A stretch of DNA of 6,611 bases from Candidatus Rokubacteria bacterium RIFCSPLOWO2_02_FULL_72_37 (GCA_001790315.1 MGCE01000021.1:1-6611), one strand, 5' to 3'; positions 1 through 6,611 are shown, counted from the stretch's first letter. Notes: generated by a model not told the origin, from the sequence alone. Translations and numbers: made by a program.

Positions 1-336
1 AAGAAGATCGAGGCCATCATCAAGCCGTTCAAGCTGGACGACGTGAAGGAGGCGCTGACCGAGATCGGCGTCATCGGGATGACCGTCACCGAGGTCCGCG
101 GCTTCGGCCGGCAGAAGGGGCACACGGAGCTGTACCGGGGCTCGGAGTACACGGTGGACTTCCTCCCCAAGGTGAAGATCGAGGTCGCCGTGCCCGACGC
201 CATGGTGGACAAGGTGGTCTCGACGATCGTCTCTGCGGCGAAGACGGGCTCCATCGGCGACGGCAAGGTGTTCGTGCTCCCGATGGGCGAGGCGATCCGC
301 ATCCGGACCGGCGAGACGGGCGAGTCGGCCGTCTGA
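1..336 (+). CDS. glnB: Nitrogen regulatory protein PII (GlnB), missing only its start codon
   Basis: PII is a small trimeric cytosolic signal protein. It binds ATP/ADP and 2-oxoglutarate and controls GlnE and other nitrogen targets. The window opens at codon 2 (KKIEAIIKPFKLDD), so 111 residues are visible; with the missing Met the protein is 112 aa, the same as E. coli GlnB. The uridylylation signature YRGSEY lies at residues 46-51, with the modifiable Tyr51 at the tip of the T-loop. Q39 and K58, the B-loop TGSIGDGK (83-90) and the C-terminal RIRTGETG (101-108) are present, covering the nucleotide and 2-oxoglutarate contacts. K3, T43, D54, E62 and P66 match E. coli GlnB rather than GlnK. A minor difference is Ser85 where E. 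coli has Lys. The stop TGA (334-336) abuts or overlaps glnE, which encodes a direct PII partner. No amtB is visible nearby, which also favours GlnB over GlnK. The GlnB/GlnK label is less certain than the PII family call. Confidence 0.96.
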   Translation, partial: KKIEAIIKPFKLDDVKEALTEIGVIGMTVTEVRGFGRQKGHTELYRGSEYTVDFLPKVKIEVAVPDAMVDKVVSTIVSAAKTGSIGDGKVFVLPMGEAIRIRTGETGESAV

Positions 337-3300
337 AGCCGGCCGCGGCCGATCTCCTCACGACGGCCGGCCCGCTCGCGGGCCGGCTCGGGCGGGAGCT
401 CAAGCGGCTCGGCTTCGCCGACCCCGCCGCGGCGGTGGCGAACGTCGAGGGCCTCACGCCGACCCCCCGCGACGCCGAGCTCCTCGCCTCCGCGTTCCCG
501 CGCCTCCTGGCCGAGCTCGCCGCGGCGGCCGACCCGGACATGGCGCTCAACAACCTCGAGCGCTACGCGGCGGTCGTCGACCGCACGGTGTTCTTTCGGA
601 CGCTGGCCGCCCACCCGGGCGCGGCGCACCTGCTGGCGCGGCTCGGGGGTTCGAGCCAGTTCCTCGCCGACGCGCTCCGCCGGCGCCCGAGCAGCCTCGC
701 GTGGCTGCTCGAGCCGCGCACGATGCGCGTCTGGCTGGCCGACGATCTCGCCGCGGACCTCGCCCAGGCCCTCGCCCCGTTCGAGGCGCGCGAAGCCCGG
801 ATGAACGCGCTCCGTCGCTTCAAGTATCGCCACCTGCTGCGCGTCGGCGCGCGCGACCTGCTGGGCGACGCCGATCTCTCGACGACCACGGCCGAGCTGT
901 CGCACCTCGCCGACGTCTGCCTCGCCGAGGCGCTGCGCATGGCCCAGGCCGAGGTCGGGCGCGACTGGGGCGTCCCGCGCGACCCGGACGGCGGGACCAC
1001 CGGGCTCGCCGTCATCGGGATGGGCAAGCTCGGCGGCGAGGAGCTGAACTACTCGTCGGACATCGACCTGATGTTCGCGTACGGCGCGGACGGCGTGACC
1101 GCGGGCGGGCCGGGCGGGCGCGTGGACAACGGGGAGTATTTCGCCCGGGTCTGCCGCGAGGTGGTCGCGCTGCTCGAGGCCGCGACCGACGAGGGCTACG
1201 CCTTCCGGGTGGACTTGCGCCTGCGCCCCGAAGGACGCATGGGCGCCATCTGCCTCTCGCTCGACCGCTACCGTGACTACTACCACGACCGCGCGGAGCT
1301 CTGGGAACGGCAGGCGCTGCTCAAGGCGCGGGTGTCCGCCGGCGACCCCGCGGTCGGCGCGCGGTTCATGGACCTCGTGCGCGACACCGTGTACCGGCCC
1401 GGCGTGGACGCGCGCGTCCTGCCCGCCGTGCGCGCGATGAAGCGCGAGATCGACCGGGCGCTCGAGGCGAAGGGGAGCGAGGCGACCAACGTGAAGCTCG
1501 GGCGCGGGGGCATCCGGGAGGTCGAATTCCTCGTCCAGGCGCTCCAGCTCCTCTACGCGGGCGATGACCCGTGGCTCCGCGAGCGCAACAGCCTCCGGGC
1601 GATCTTCCGCCTGACGGAGCGCGGCTACCTGGCGCCGGATCTCGGGCGGATGCTCTCGGAAGCGTACGCCCACCTCCGGACCGTCGAGCACCGCCTGCAG
1701 ATCCTGCACGAGTTCCAGACCCACACGCTTCCCGACGACCCGCGCGAGGTGGGGCGACTCGCCCGGCGCCTGGGGATCCAGGCGCCGCCGGCCCTGGCCG
1801 CGCGCCGCTTCCTCGCCCGCCACCGCACCGTGACCGCCGGGGTGCATCGCGCGTTCCGTCAGTTCTTCGCGGCCGGCGCGGCCGTCCCGCGGCCCCGCGT
1901 CAGGCTCCCGAGCGTGATGGCGCTCTCCGCGACCGGCTTCAGGGACCCCGACCGCGCGCGCGTGAACCTCGGGCTGATTCTCGAGGGCCGACCGCTCGTG
2001 CCGTACGCGACGCACCTGCGCGCGGCGCTCGAGCGGCTCTATCCGATGCTGCTCGACGCCCTCTGGAAGAGCCCGGACCCGGACGAGGCGCTGAACCAGT
2101 TCGAGCGCCTCCTCGCCGCCGCGGGCCCGCGGGCGGGCCTCGTCGAGCTGCTCGCCGGCGATCCCGACCTGCTCGTCGGGCTCGTCCGGGTCTGCGCCGG
2201 CGGCGACCTCCTCACGCAGCTCCTGATCGCCCAGCCGGAGCTCCTCGCCTCGCTCGCGGGCCCGGAGCGCCTGCTCCGGGCCAGGACGGAGCGGGAGTTG
2301 CGCGCGGTGCTCGCACGCGTGCTCGCGCCCGGGATGTCGGCGGCCGAGCGGCGCGACGCGCTGCGGCGGGCGAAGCAGGCCGAGGAGCTCACGATCGTCT
2401 GGCGCTATCTGCTCGGCGTCACGTCCATCGAGGGCTACTCGCGCGAGATGACCGCGCTCGCCGAGGCGACGCTGGCCGCGGGCTGGCTCCTCACGCTCGA
2501 GCCGCTCGTCGAGCGCTACGGCGTCCCACGCGATGCCGCCGGGCGGTTCGTCCCCGCGGTGATCGTCGGCATGGGCAAGCTCGGCGGGCGCGAGCTGATC
2601 ACGGGCTCCGATCTCGACCTCTTCGTGGTCTTCGGCGAGGACGGCGGGACCGACGGCGCGGAGCGCATCGAGGCCCACTGGTTCTACAACCTGGCGGTGG
2701 AGCGGCTCGCCGGCACCCTCGGCGACATCACCGCGGCCGGGGTCGCGTTCCCGGTCGACCTCCGCCTGCGGCCCGGCAGCAAGGGCAGCGGGTTCGCCTC
2801 GAGCGTGGCGGCGCTCGAGCGCTACTACGTCGAGCACGGCGATCTGTGGGAGCGTCAGACGCTGACGCGGGCGCGCATGGTCCTGGGGGATCGCGCGCTC
2901 GCGCGGCGGGTCCGCGCGGCGCTCCGGCGGCTCGTGTACGGGACGGCGTTGCCGCGCGCCTCGCTCCCGGAGATCGCCGAGGTGCGCCGGCGCATGCAGG
3001 TCGAGCTGGGCAAGGAGACCCGCGGGCGCTTCCACGTCAAGTACGGGCGCGGGGGGCTCGTGGACGTGGAGTTCCTGACGCAGGCGCTGCAGCTCGTCCA
3101 CGGCAGCGATCACGTCACGGTGCGCTGCCCCTCGACCGCCGGCGCGCTCCGCGGGCTCGCCGCCGCCGGCGCGCTCGCGCCCGCGCTCGCGGCGCGGCTC
3201 GCGGACGACTACCGCTTCTTGCGGCGCGTGTCCGCGGCGCTCCGTCTGCTCGGCGCGCGCCCGCCCGACACGCTCGAGGTGGCGGGACCGATGCCGGCGC

Positions 3301-3404
3301 GCGTGGCGACCGCGCTCGGCTTTCCGTCGCGCCAGGCCCTCATGGACGCGTACCGCGAGCGGACGACCGCGGTGCACGCGACGTACGCGGAGCAGCTGCT
3401 GTGA
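333..3404 (+). CDS. glnE: Bifunctional glutamine synthetase adenylyltransferase / adenylyl-removing enzyme (GlnE)
   Basis: GlnE transfers AMP from ATP to a tyrosine of glutamine synthetase (inactivating) and removes it by phosphorolysis (activating), under control of PII and glutamine. From CTG 333 it is 1023 aa; from GTG 435 it is 989 (E. coli has 946). Numbering from 333, two nucleotidyltransferase domains are visible. The N-terminal (de-adenylylating) domain has GMGKLGGEELNYSSDIDL with D243/D245, then VDLRLRP (D294) and GRGGIREVEF (390-399). The C-terminal (adenylylating) domain has GMGKLGGRELITGSDLDL with D760/D762, VDLRLRP (D809) and GRGGLVDVEF (905-914). Both active sites look intact. 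The two halves also share a helical motif, GFxDPxxAxxN (from bases 411 and 1935) followed by DPDxALNxxER (from 531 and 2076). GTG 435 falls inside the first copy, and the codons from 336 to 434 are almost all G/C-ending, so translation must begin upstream. The only plausible codon is CTG 333, overlapping the glnB stop. The gene identity is firm; the start is an inference. Confidence 0.96.
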   Translation: MKPAAADLLTTAGPLAGRLGRELKRLGFADPAAAVANVEGLTPTPRDAELLASAFPRLLAELAAAADPDMALNNLERYAAVVDRTVFFRTLAAHPGAAHLLARLGGSSQFLADALRRRPSSLAWLLEPRTMRVWLADDLAADLAQALAPFEAREARMNALRRFKYRHLLRVGARDLLGDADLSTTTAELSHLADVCLAEALRMAQAEVGRDWGVPRDPDGGTTGLAVIGMGKLGGEELNYSSDIDLMFAYGADGVTAGGPGGRVDNGEYFARVCREVVALLEAATDEGYAFRVDLRLRPEGRMGAICLSLDRYRDYYHDRAELWERQALLKARVSAGDPAVGARFMDLVRDTVYRPGVDARVLPAVRAMKREIDRALEAKGSEATNVKLGRGGIREVEFLVQALQLLYAGDDPWLRERNSLRAIFRLTERGYLAPDLGRMLSEAYAHLRTVEHRLQILHEFQTHTLPDDPREVGRLARRLGIQAPPALAARRFLARHRTVTAGVHRAFRQFFAAGAAVPRPRVRLPSVMALSATGFRDPDRARVNLGLILEGRPLVPYATHLRAALERLYPMLLDALWKSPDPDEALNQFERLLAAAGPRAGLVELLAGDPDLLVGLVRVCAGGDLLTQLLIAQPELLASLAGPERLLRARTERELRAVLARVLAPGMSAAERRDALRRAKQAEELTIVWRYLLGVTSIEGYSREMTALAEATLAAGWLLTLEPLVERYGVPRDAAGRFVPAVIVGMGKLGGRELITGSDLDLFVVFGEDGGTDGAERIEAHWFYNLAVERLAGTLGDITAAGVAFPVDLRLRPGSKGSGFASSVAALERYYVEHGDLWERQTLTRARMVLGDRALARRVRAALRRLVYGTALPRASLPEIAEVRRRMQVELGKETRGRFHVKYGRGGLVDVEFLTQALQLVHGSDHVTVRCPSTAGALRGLAAAGALAPALAARLADDYRFLRRVSAALRLLGARPPDTLEVAGPMPARVATALGFPSRQALMDAYRERTTAVHATYAEQLL
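366..387. repeat. Perfect 10-bp inverted repeat early in glnE
   Basis: The arms GCCGGCCCGC (366-375) and GCGGGCCGGC (378-387) are exact reverse complements separated by TC. In RNA this would fold as a very GC-rich hairpin with a slightly opened loop, starting 29 bases after the glnB stop and inside the first codons of the inferred glnE frame. No T-run follows, so it is not a classical intrinsic terminator. It could slow ribosomes, stabilise the upstream glnB message or be a by-product of high G+C content; the sequence alone does not decide. Confidence 0.5.
3389..3392 (+). promoter_or_regulatory. Shine-Dalgarno site for polA
   Basis: GGAG at 3389-3392 lies 8 bases before GTG 3401, within the last codons of glnE. 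It supports GTG 3401 as the polA start and implies that polA can recruit ribosomes itself as well as by termination-reinitiation at the GTGA overlap. It also argues against the much earlier start allowed by the open frame upstream. Confidence 0.65.
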
Positions 3405-5974
3405 GCCGCTTCTTCGTCGTGGACGGCCACTCGCAGCTCTTCCGGGCCTACCACGCGGTCGGCTACCTCTCGACCTCGAAGGGGGTGCCCAGCCACGCGG
3501 TGCTGATCCTCAGCACGATGCTCTGGAAGCTGATCCGCGAGGAGCACCCCGAGTACCTCGGGGTCGCGTGGGACGCGCCGGGCCCGACGTTCCGGGACGC
3601 GCTCTCCGCCGAGTACAAGGCCACGCGCGCGGCGATGCCCGAGGACCTCGTGCGCCAGCTGCCCTACGTGCGTCGTCTCCTCGAGGCCCTCCGGGTCCCG
3701 GTCGTCGAGGCGCCCGGGTTCGAGGCCGACGACATCCTCGCGACGCTGGTGGACCAGGCACTCGCCGTGCCCGACCTCGAGGTCGTCCTCGTCACCGGGG
3801 ACAAGGACCTGCTGCAGCTCGTCGGCCCGCGGGTGCGCGTGCAGAGCGTCTCCGGACGGACCGGGGAGCCGATCCTCTACGACGAGGCGCGGGTCCGGGA
3901 GCGCTGGGGCGTCGCGCCGGGGCAGATCGTCGAGGTGCTGGCGCTCATGGGCGACGCGATCGACAACATCAAGGGCGTCCACGGCGTCGGCGAGAAGACC
4001 GCGGTCAAGCTCATCGGCCAGTTCGGCTCCGTCGAGCGCCTGTACGCGAACCTCACGCTCGTGCCCGGCAAGCTCCGCGAGACCCTGGCCGCGGGGCGCA
4101 AGGACGCCCTGCTCTCGCGGGAGCTGGCCATGCTCAACCATGCCGTGCCGCTCGGCGTCGACCTCGAGAGCTTCCGCCGGGTCGAGCCCGACCGGGCCGG
4201 GCTCCGCGCGCTCTGGGCCGAGCTCGAGTTCTCGCGGCTGCTCCGGGAGCTGCCGCCAGCGGCGGCGCCCGCCGCCGACGCGCTGCCGGTCGACACGCTG
4301 GGCGACCCGACGGCGGTCGCCGACTGGCTCGCCCGGGTGCCCGCCGGCGAGCCCATCGCGGTGGATTGGGCCGGCGAGGCGCACCCCCCCACGCCGCGCC
4401 TCGCGGGGCTCGCCGTGTTCCATCCCGGCCCGGGCGCCGCAGCGCTGCCCGCGGGCGCCGGTGCCGCGCTCGCCACACGCCTCCTGCTCGCCCACGACGC
4501 CAAGCCCCTGCTCGAAGCCTGGCTCGCGGCGGGTGTGGAGCCGGCGCGCGTCGAGGACACCGCCGTCGCCGCCTACCTCCTGAACCCCGCCCGCTCGGCG
4601 TACCGGCTCGAGGAGCTCAGCACCGAGGCGTTCGGCGAAGGGCCGCCGCCCCGCCCCGCGCCCGACACCGGCGACCCGGGGCCGCGGCTCGGGGCCCGGG
4701 CGCGCTGGGTGCACCGCTACTGGGAGCGCGTGGCCGCCGAGCTCCGCGCCGCGGATCTCTGGCGGATCTACGAGGAGATCGAGCGCCCCCTCGTGCCCGT
4801 GCTCGCCGTCATGGAGCGCCACGGCATCCGCGTGGACCCGCGGCGCCTCGAGGCCTTCGCCAAGGAGCTCGAGCGGGACCTCGACAACCTCGCGCGCGAG
4901 ATCTGGCACCTCGCGGGCGAGGAGTTCACGATCGCCTCCCCGAAGCAGCTCGCGCAGATCCTGTTCGAGAAGCTCAAGCTGCCGGTGCTCCGCCGCACGA
5001 AGACGGGCCCGTCCACCGACGAGCGCGTGCTGACCGAGCTGGCGCTCGGCCACCCGCTGCCGGCGAAGATCCTCGAGCACCGGAGCCTCGCGAAGCTCAA
5101 GGGCACCTACGCCGACACCCTGCCGGGGCTGATCGCCCCGGCGACCGGGCGCATCCACACGACGTTCAACCAGCTCGTGGCGGCGACCGGCCGGCTCAGT
5201 TCCCAGGACCCGAACCTCATGAACATCCCGATCCGCACCGAGCTCGGCCGGCGCATCCGGGCGGCGTTCATCCCGGAGGAGGGCTGGCGCTTCGTCGCCG
5301 CCGACTACTCGCAGATCGAGCTGCGGATCCTCGCGCATCTGTCGGACGAGCCCGCGCTCATCGAGTCGTTCGCCCGGGGCGAGGACATCCACACGCGCAC
5401 CGCGTCCGAGGTGTTCCACGTGCTCCCCGGGGACGTCACGCCACTGCAGCGGACGATCGCGAAGAGCGCGAACTACGCGATCCTCTACGGCGTGTCCGCG
5501 TTCGGACTCTCGCAGGCGACGCGGATCGACCAGAAGGAGGCCCAGCGATACATCAACGCCTACTTCGCGAGCCATCCGCGCGTCCGCGCCTTCATCGACC
5601 GGACGCTTGCCGAGGGGCGCGAGCGCGGCTGGGTGGCGACGCTCTACGGGCGGCGGCGGTACCTGCCCGATCTCCTGAGCGGGAACCCGGTCGCGCGCAA
5701 CGCCGCCGAGCGGATGGCGATGAACGCGCCGGTGCAGGGGACGGCGAGCGACATGATCAAGATCGCGATGGTCCGCGTGCAGGCGGCGCTCACCGCGCGT
5801 GGGCTCGCCGCGCGCATGCTGCTGCAGGTGCACGACGAGCTGCTCTTCGAGGCGCCGCCCGCCGAGGTGCCGGCCGTCGAGGCGCTCGCGCGCGAGATCA
5901 TGGAGTCGGCGCTGCCGCTCCGGGTGCCGCTCGTCGTCGACGTGAAGTCGGGCAAGGACTGGGCCGAGGTGTGA
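3401..5974 (+). CDS. polA: DNA polymerase I with 5' nuclease and a degenerate proofreading domain
   Basis: PolA removes RNA primers and fills gaps during lagging-strand synthesis and excision repair. It is 857 aa (E. coli 928, Taq 832). Residues 1 to about 280 are the 5' nuclease, with metal-binding acids D8, D58, E108/D110/D111, D134/D136 and D185/D188, and a helix-hairpin-helix (NIKGVHGVGEKTA). A Pro/Ala-rich linker (about 284-297) leads to a 3'-5' exonuclease fold (about 300-440). There the usual DxE is D322-W-A324, the second motif reads AHDAKPLL (364-371) without the catalytic Asp, and the third (around 430-440) has no Asp, so proofreading is predicted to be lost. The polymerase domain (about 456-857) has TGRLSS (596-601), motif A DYSQIELR with D635, motif B R684/K688/Y692/Y696 and motif C VHDE with D812/E813. 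Y692 replaces the common Phe. GTG 3401 is chosen because the family N-terminus (RFFVVDGHSQLFRAYHA) follows directly, a GGAG site precedes it and it overlaps the glnE stop as GTGA. The frame is open far upstream, but that part is antisense-like noise within glnE. Confidence 0.98.
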   Translation: MSRFFVVDGHSQLFRAYHAVGYLSTSKGVPSHAVLILSTMLWKLIREEHPEYLGVAWDAPGPTFRDALSAEYKATRAAMPEDLVRQLPYVRRLLEALRVPVVEAPGFEADDILATLVDQALAVPDLEVVLVTGDKDLLQLVGPRVRVQSVSGRTGEPILYDEARVRERWGVAPGQIVEVLALMGDAIDNIKGVHGVGEKTAVKLIGQFGSVERLYANLTLVPGKLRETLAAGRKDALLSRELAMLNHAVPLGVDLESFRRVEPDRAGLRALWAELEFSRLLRELPPAAAPAADALPVDTLGDPTAVADWLARVPAGEPIAVDWAGEAHPPTPRLAGLAVFHPGPGAAALPAGAGAALATRLLLAHDAKPLLEAWLAAGVEPARVEDTAVAAYLLNPARSAYRLEELSTEAFGEGPPPRPAPDTGDPGPRLGARARWVHRYWERVAAELRAADLWRIYEEIERPLVPVLAVMERHGIRVDPRRLEAFAKELERDLDNLAREIWHLAGEEFTIASPKQLAQILFEKLKLPVLRRTKTGPSTDERVLTELALGHPLPAKILEHRSLAKLKGTYADTLPGLIAPATGRIHTTFNQLVAATGRLSSQDPNLMNIPIRTELGRRIRAAFIPEEGWRFVAADYSQIELRILAHLSDEPALIESFARGEDIHTRTASEVFHVLPGDVTPLQRTIAKSANYAILYGVSAFGLSQATRIDQKEAQRYINAYFASHPRVRAFIDRTLAEGRERGWVATLYGRRRYLPDLLSGNPVARNAAERMAMNAPVQGTASDMIKIAMVRVQAALTARGLAARMLLQVHDELLFEAPPAEVPAVEALAREIMESALPLRVPLVVDVKSGKDWAEV

Positions 5975-6611
5975 CGACCGACCGTCGCTTCGTGCTGGTC
6001 GGCCTGACCGGCGGCATCGCGACCGGGAAGTCGACGGTGTCGGAGATCTTCCGCCGGCTGGGCTGCGAGATCATCGACGCCGACCTGCTGGCGCGCGAGG
6101 TCGTCGAGCCCGGCGAGCCGGCGTTCGCCGAGATCGTCGCCGAGTTCGGCCGCGAGATCCTCGGGCCCGACGGCCGGCTCGACCGGAAGAGGCTCGGCGC
6201 GGTCGTCTTCGCCGACCCGGACAAGCGCCGGCGCCTCGAGGCGCTCACGCACCCGCGGATCCGCGTCAGGTTCGCCGAGCGGCTGCAGACGCTGATCGCG
6301 CGCGGCTTCGAGGGCGTCGTGATCTTCGACGCGCCCGTCATGATCGAGAGCGGCGGCGACACGCACGTGGACCGCCTCGTCGTGGTCGTCACCGATCCGG
6401 CGACGCAGCGTGCCCGGGCCGTCGGGCGCGACGGGGACCGCGAGGACGTCGAGCGCCGGATCGCGAGCCAGATGCCGCTCGCCGAGAAGGCGCGGCGCGC
6501 CGACTACGTCGTGGACAACTCGGGCACGCCCGAGGCGACGCTCGAGCAGGTGCGCCGCGTCCACCAGGCGCTGCTGGCCGACCTCCGCGCCCGGCGGCAT
6601 GATCCCGCCTG
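5971..6611 (+). CDS. coaE: Dephospho-CoA kinase (CoaE), 3' end cut by the window
   Basis: CoaE phosphorylates the 3'-hydroxyl of the ribose of dephospho-CoA with ATP, the last step of coenzyme A synthesis in the cytosol. The visible 213 codons cover essentially the whole family length (about 200-210 aa). The frame is still open at the edge, and the final two bases (TG) could begin the stop codon. The P-loop GGIATGKS is at residues 14-21 (the family usually has GIGSGKS). IIDADLLAREV follows from residue 34 with the conserved DAD at 36-38. Further on are RLDRKRLGAVVF, LTHPRI, the R-x-x-R-x-x-x-RDGD lid-like segment and QMPLAEKARRADYVVDNSG, all in family order. The usual PLLFE-type segment is altered to DAPVMIESG. 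GTG 5971 overlaps the polA stop (GTGA). A weak AAGGA (5954-5958) lies 12 bases before it, so coupling to polA translation is likely. GTG 5992 is an alternative start that would still keep the P-loop, but it is less attractive. Confidence 0.95.
   Translation, partial: MTTDRRFVLVGLTGGIATGKSTVSEIFRRLGCEIIDADLLAREVVEPGEPAFAEIVAEFGREILGPDGRLDRKRLGAVVFADPDKRRRLEALTHPRIRVRFAERLQTLIARGFEGVVIFDAPVMIESGGDTHVDRLVVVVTDPATQRARAVGRDGDREDVERRIASQMPLAEKARRADYVVDNSGTPEATLEQVRRVHQALLADLRARRHDPA

Noticed and set aside
337..434. Intrinsic terminator or true intergenic region between glnB and glnE
   Set aside because: The inverted repeat here has no T-run and the stretch shows strong coding bias in the glnE frame, so I treat it as the start of glnE.
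435..437. GTG 435 as the glnE start
   Set aside because: It lies inside the conserved GFxDPxxAxxN repeat, has no Shine-Dalgarno-like sequence before it, and coding-type codon use continues upstream to the glnB stop. It remains possible but less likely than CTG 333.
701..1276. 191-codon plus-strand frame inside glnE
   Set aside because: It is out of frame with the GlnE nucleotidyltransferase domain and gives an Arg/Ala/Gly-rich product typical of frame shadows.
1571..3400. Upstream extension of the polA frame giving a 1467-residue protein
   Set aside because: The extension is a low-complexity Arg/Ala/Pro/Gly product read out of frame through glnE. The true PolA N-terminus, with an RBS and a GTGA overlap, is at 3401.
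3209..5833. Very long (874-codon) open frame on the minus strand opposite polA
   Set aside because: The plus strand here encodes a full PolA with all catalytic motifs. The antisense frame is open because stop codons are rare at this G+C content, its product is rich in Arg, Gly, Glu, Leu and His with no recognisable domain, and part of it crosses the glnE-polA boundary without any structure.
5644..6600. 318-codon minus-strand open frame over the polA end and coaE
   Set aside because: It is opposite two well-supported genes and has no recognisable motif; it is a high-G+C shadow.
6599..6611. ATG at 6599 as the start of the next gene overlapping the end of coaE
   Set aside because: Only four codons are visible and no ribosome binding site precedes it, so nothing supports a gene call, although a continued overlapping operon would fit the pattern.

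Overview
The window is a dense, very G+C-rich stretch of bacterial chromosome. Nearly all third codon positions are G or C. Four housekeeping genes lie on the + strand with no intergenic space: glnB (PII signal protein; only its start codon lies outside the left edge), glnE (bifunctional glutamine synthetase adenylyltransferase / adenylyl-removing enzyme), polA (DNA polymerase I) and coaE (dephospho-CoA kinase; runs off the right edge). The G+C content, the GTG starts and the mix of protein features would fit an environmental high-GC lineage such as Methylomirabilota/Rokubacteria or a deltaproteobacterium-like group. That placement is an inference from general impression; nothing in the window fixes the taxon.

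Layout. Positions 1-336 are glnB. The glnE frame is open from the end of glnB and is clearly coding from about 336. The first conventional start codon in that frame (GTG 435) lies inside a conserved N-terminal motif, so the best start is a CTG at 333 that overlaps the glnB stop as CTGA. glnE ends at 3404 and polA starts at GTG 3401 (GTGA overlap). polA ends at 5974 and coaE starts at GTG 5971 (GTGA overlap). I see no promoter, terminator, RNA gene, mobile element or CRISPR array. The only non-coding-type structure worth naming is a perfect 10-bp inverted repeat at 366-387, early in glnE.

How the genes work together. GlnB and GlnE form one regulatory pair. PII senses 2-oxoglutarate, ATP/ADP and, through uridylylation of Tyr51, glutamine status; it then steers GlnE to adenylylate or de-adenylylate glutamine synthetase. 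Tyr51 of GlnB and both catalytic domains of GlnE are intact, so a complete cascade is predicted, with GlnD and GlnA encoded elsewhere. PolA (repair and Okazaki-fragment gap filling) and CoaE (last step of CoA synthesis) are functionally unrelated but appear to be translationally coupled to the nitrogen genes.

The most interesting content is in PolA. Its 3'-5' proofreading domain has lost the recognisable catalytic acidic residues, and the O-helix residue that controls dideoxynucleotide discrimination is Tyr (Y692) rather than the common Phe. I found no evidence of a novel multi-gene system; this is an ordinary core-genome region with a few unusual details.
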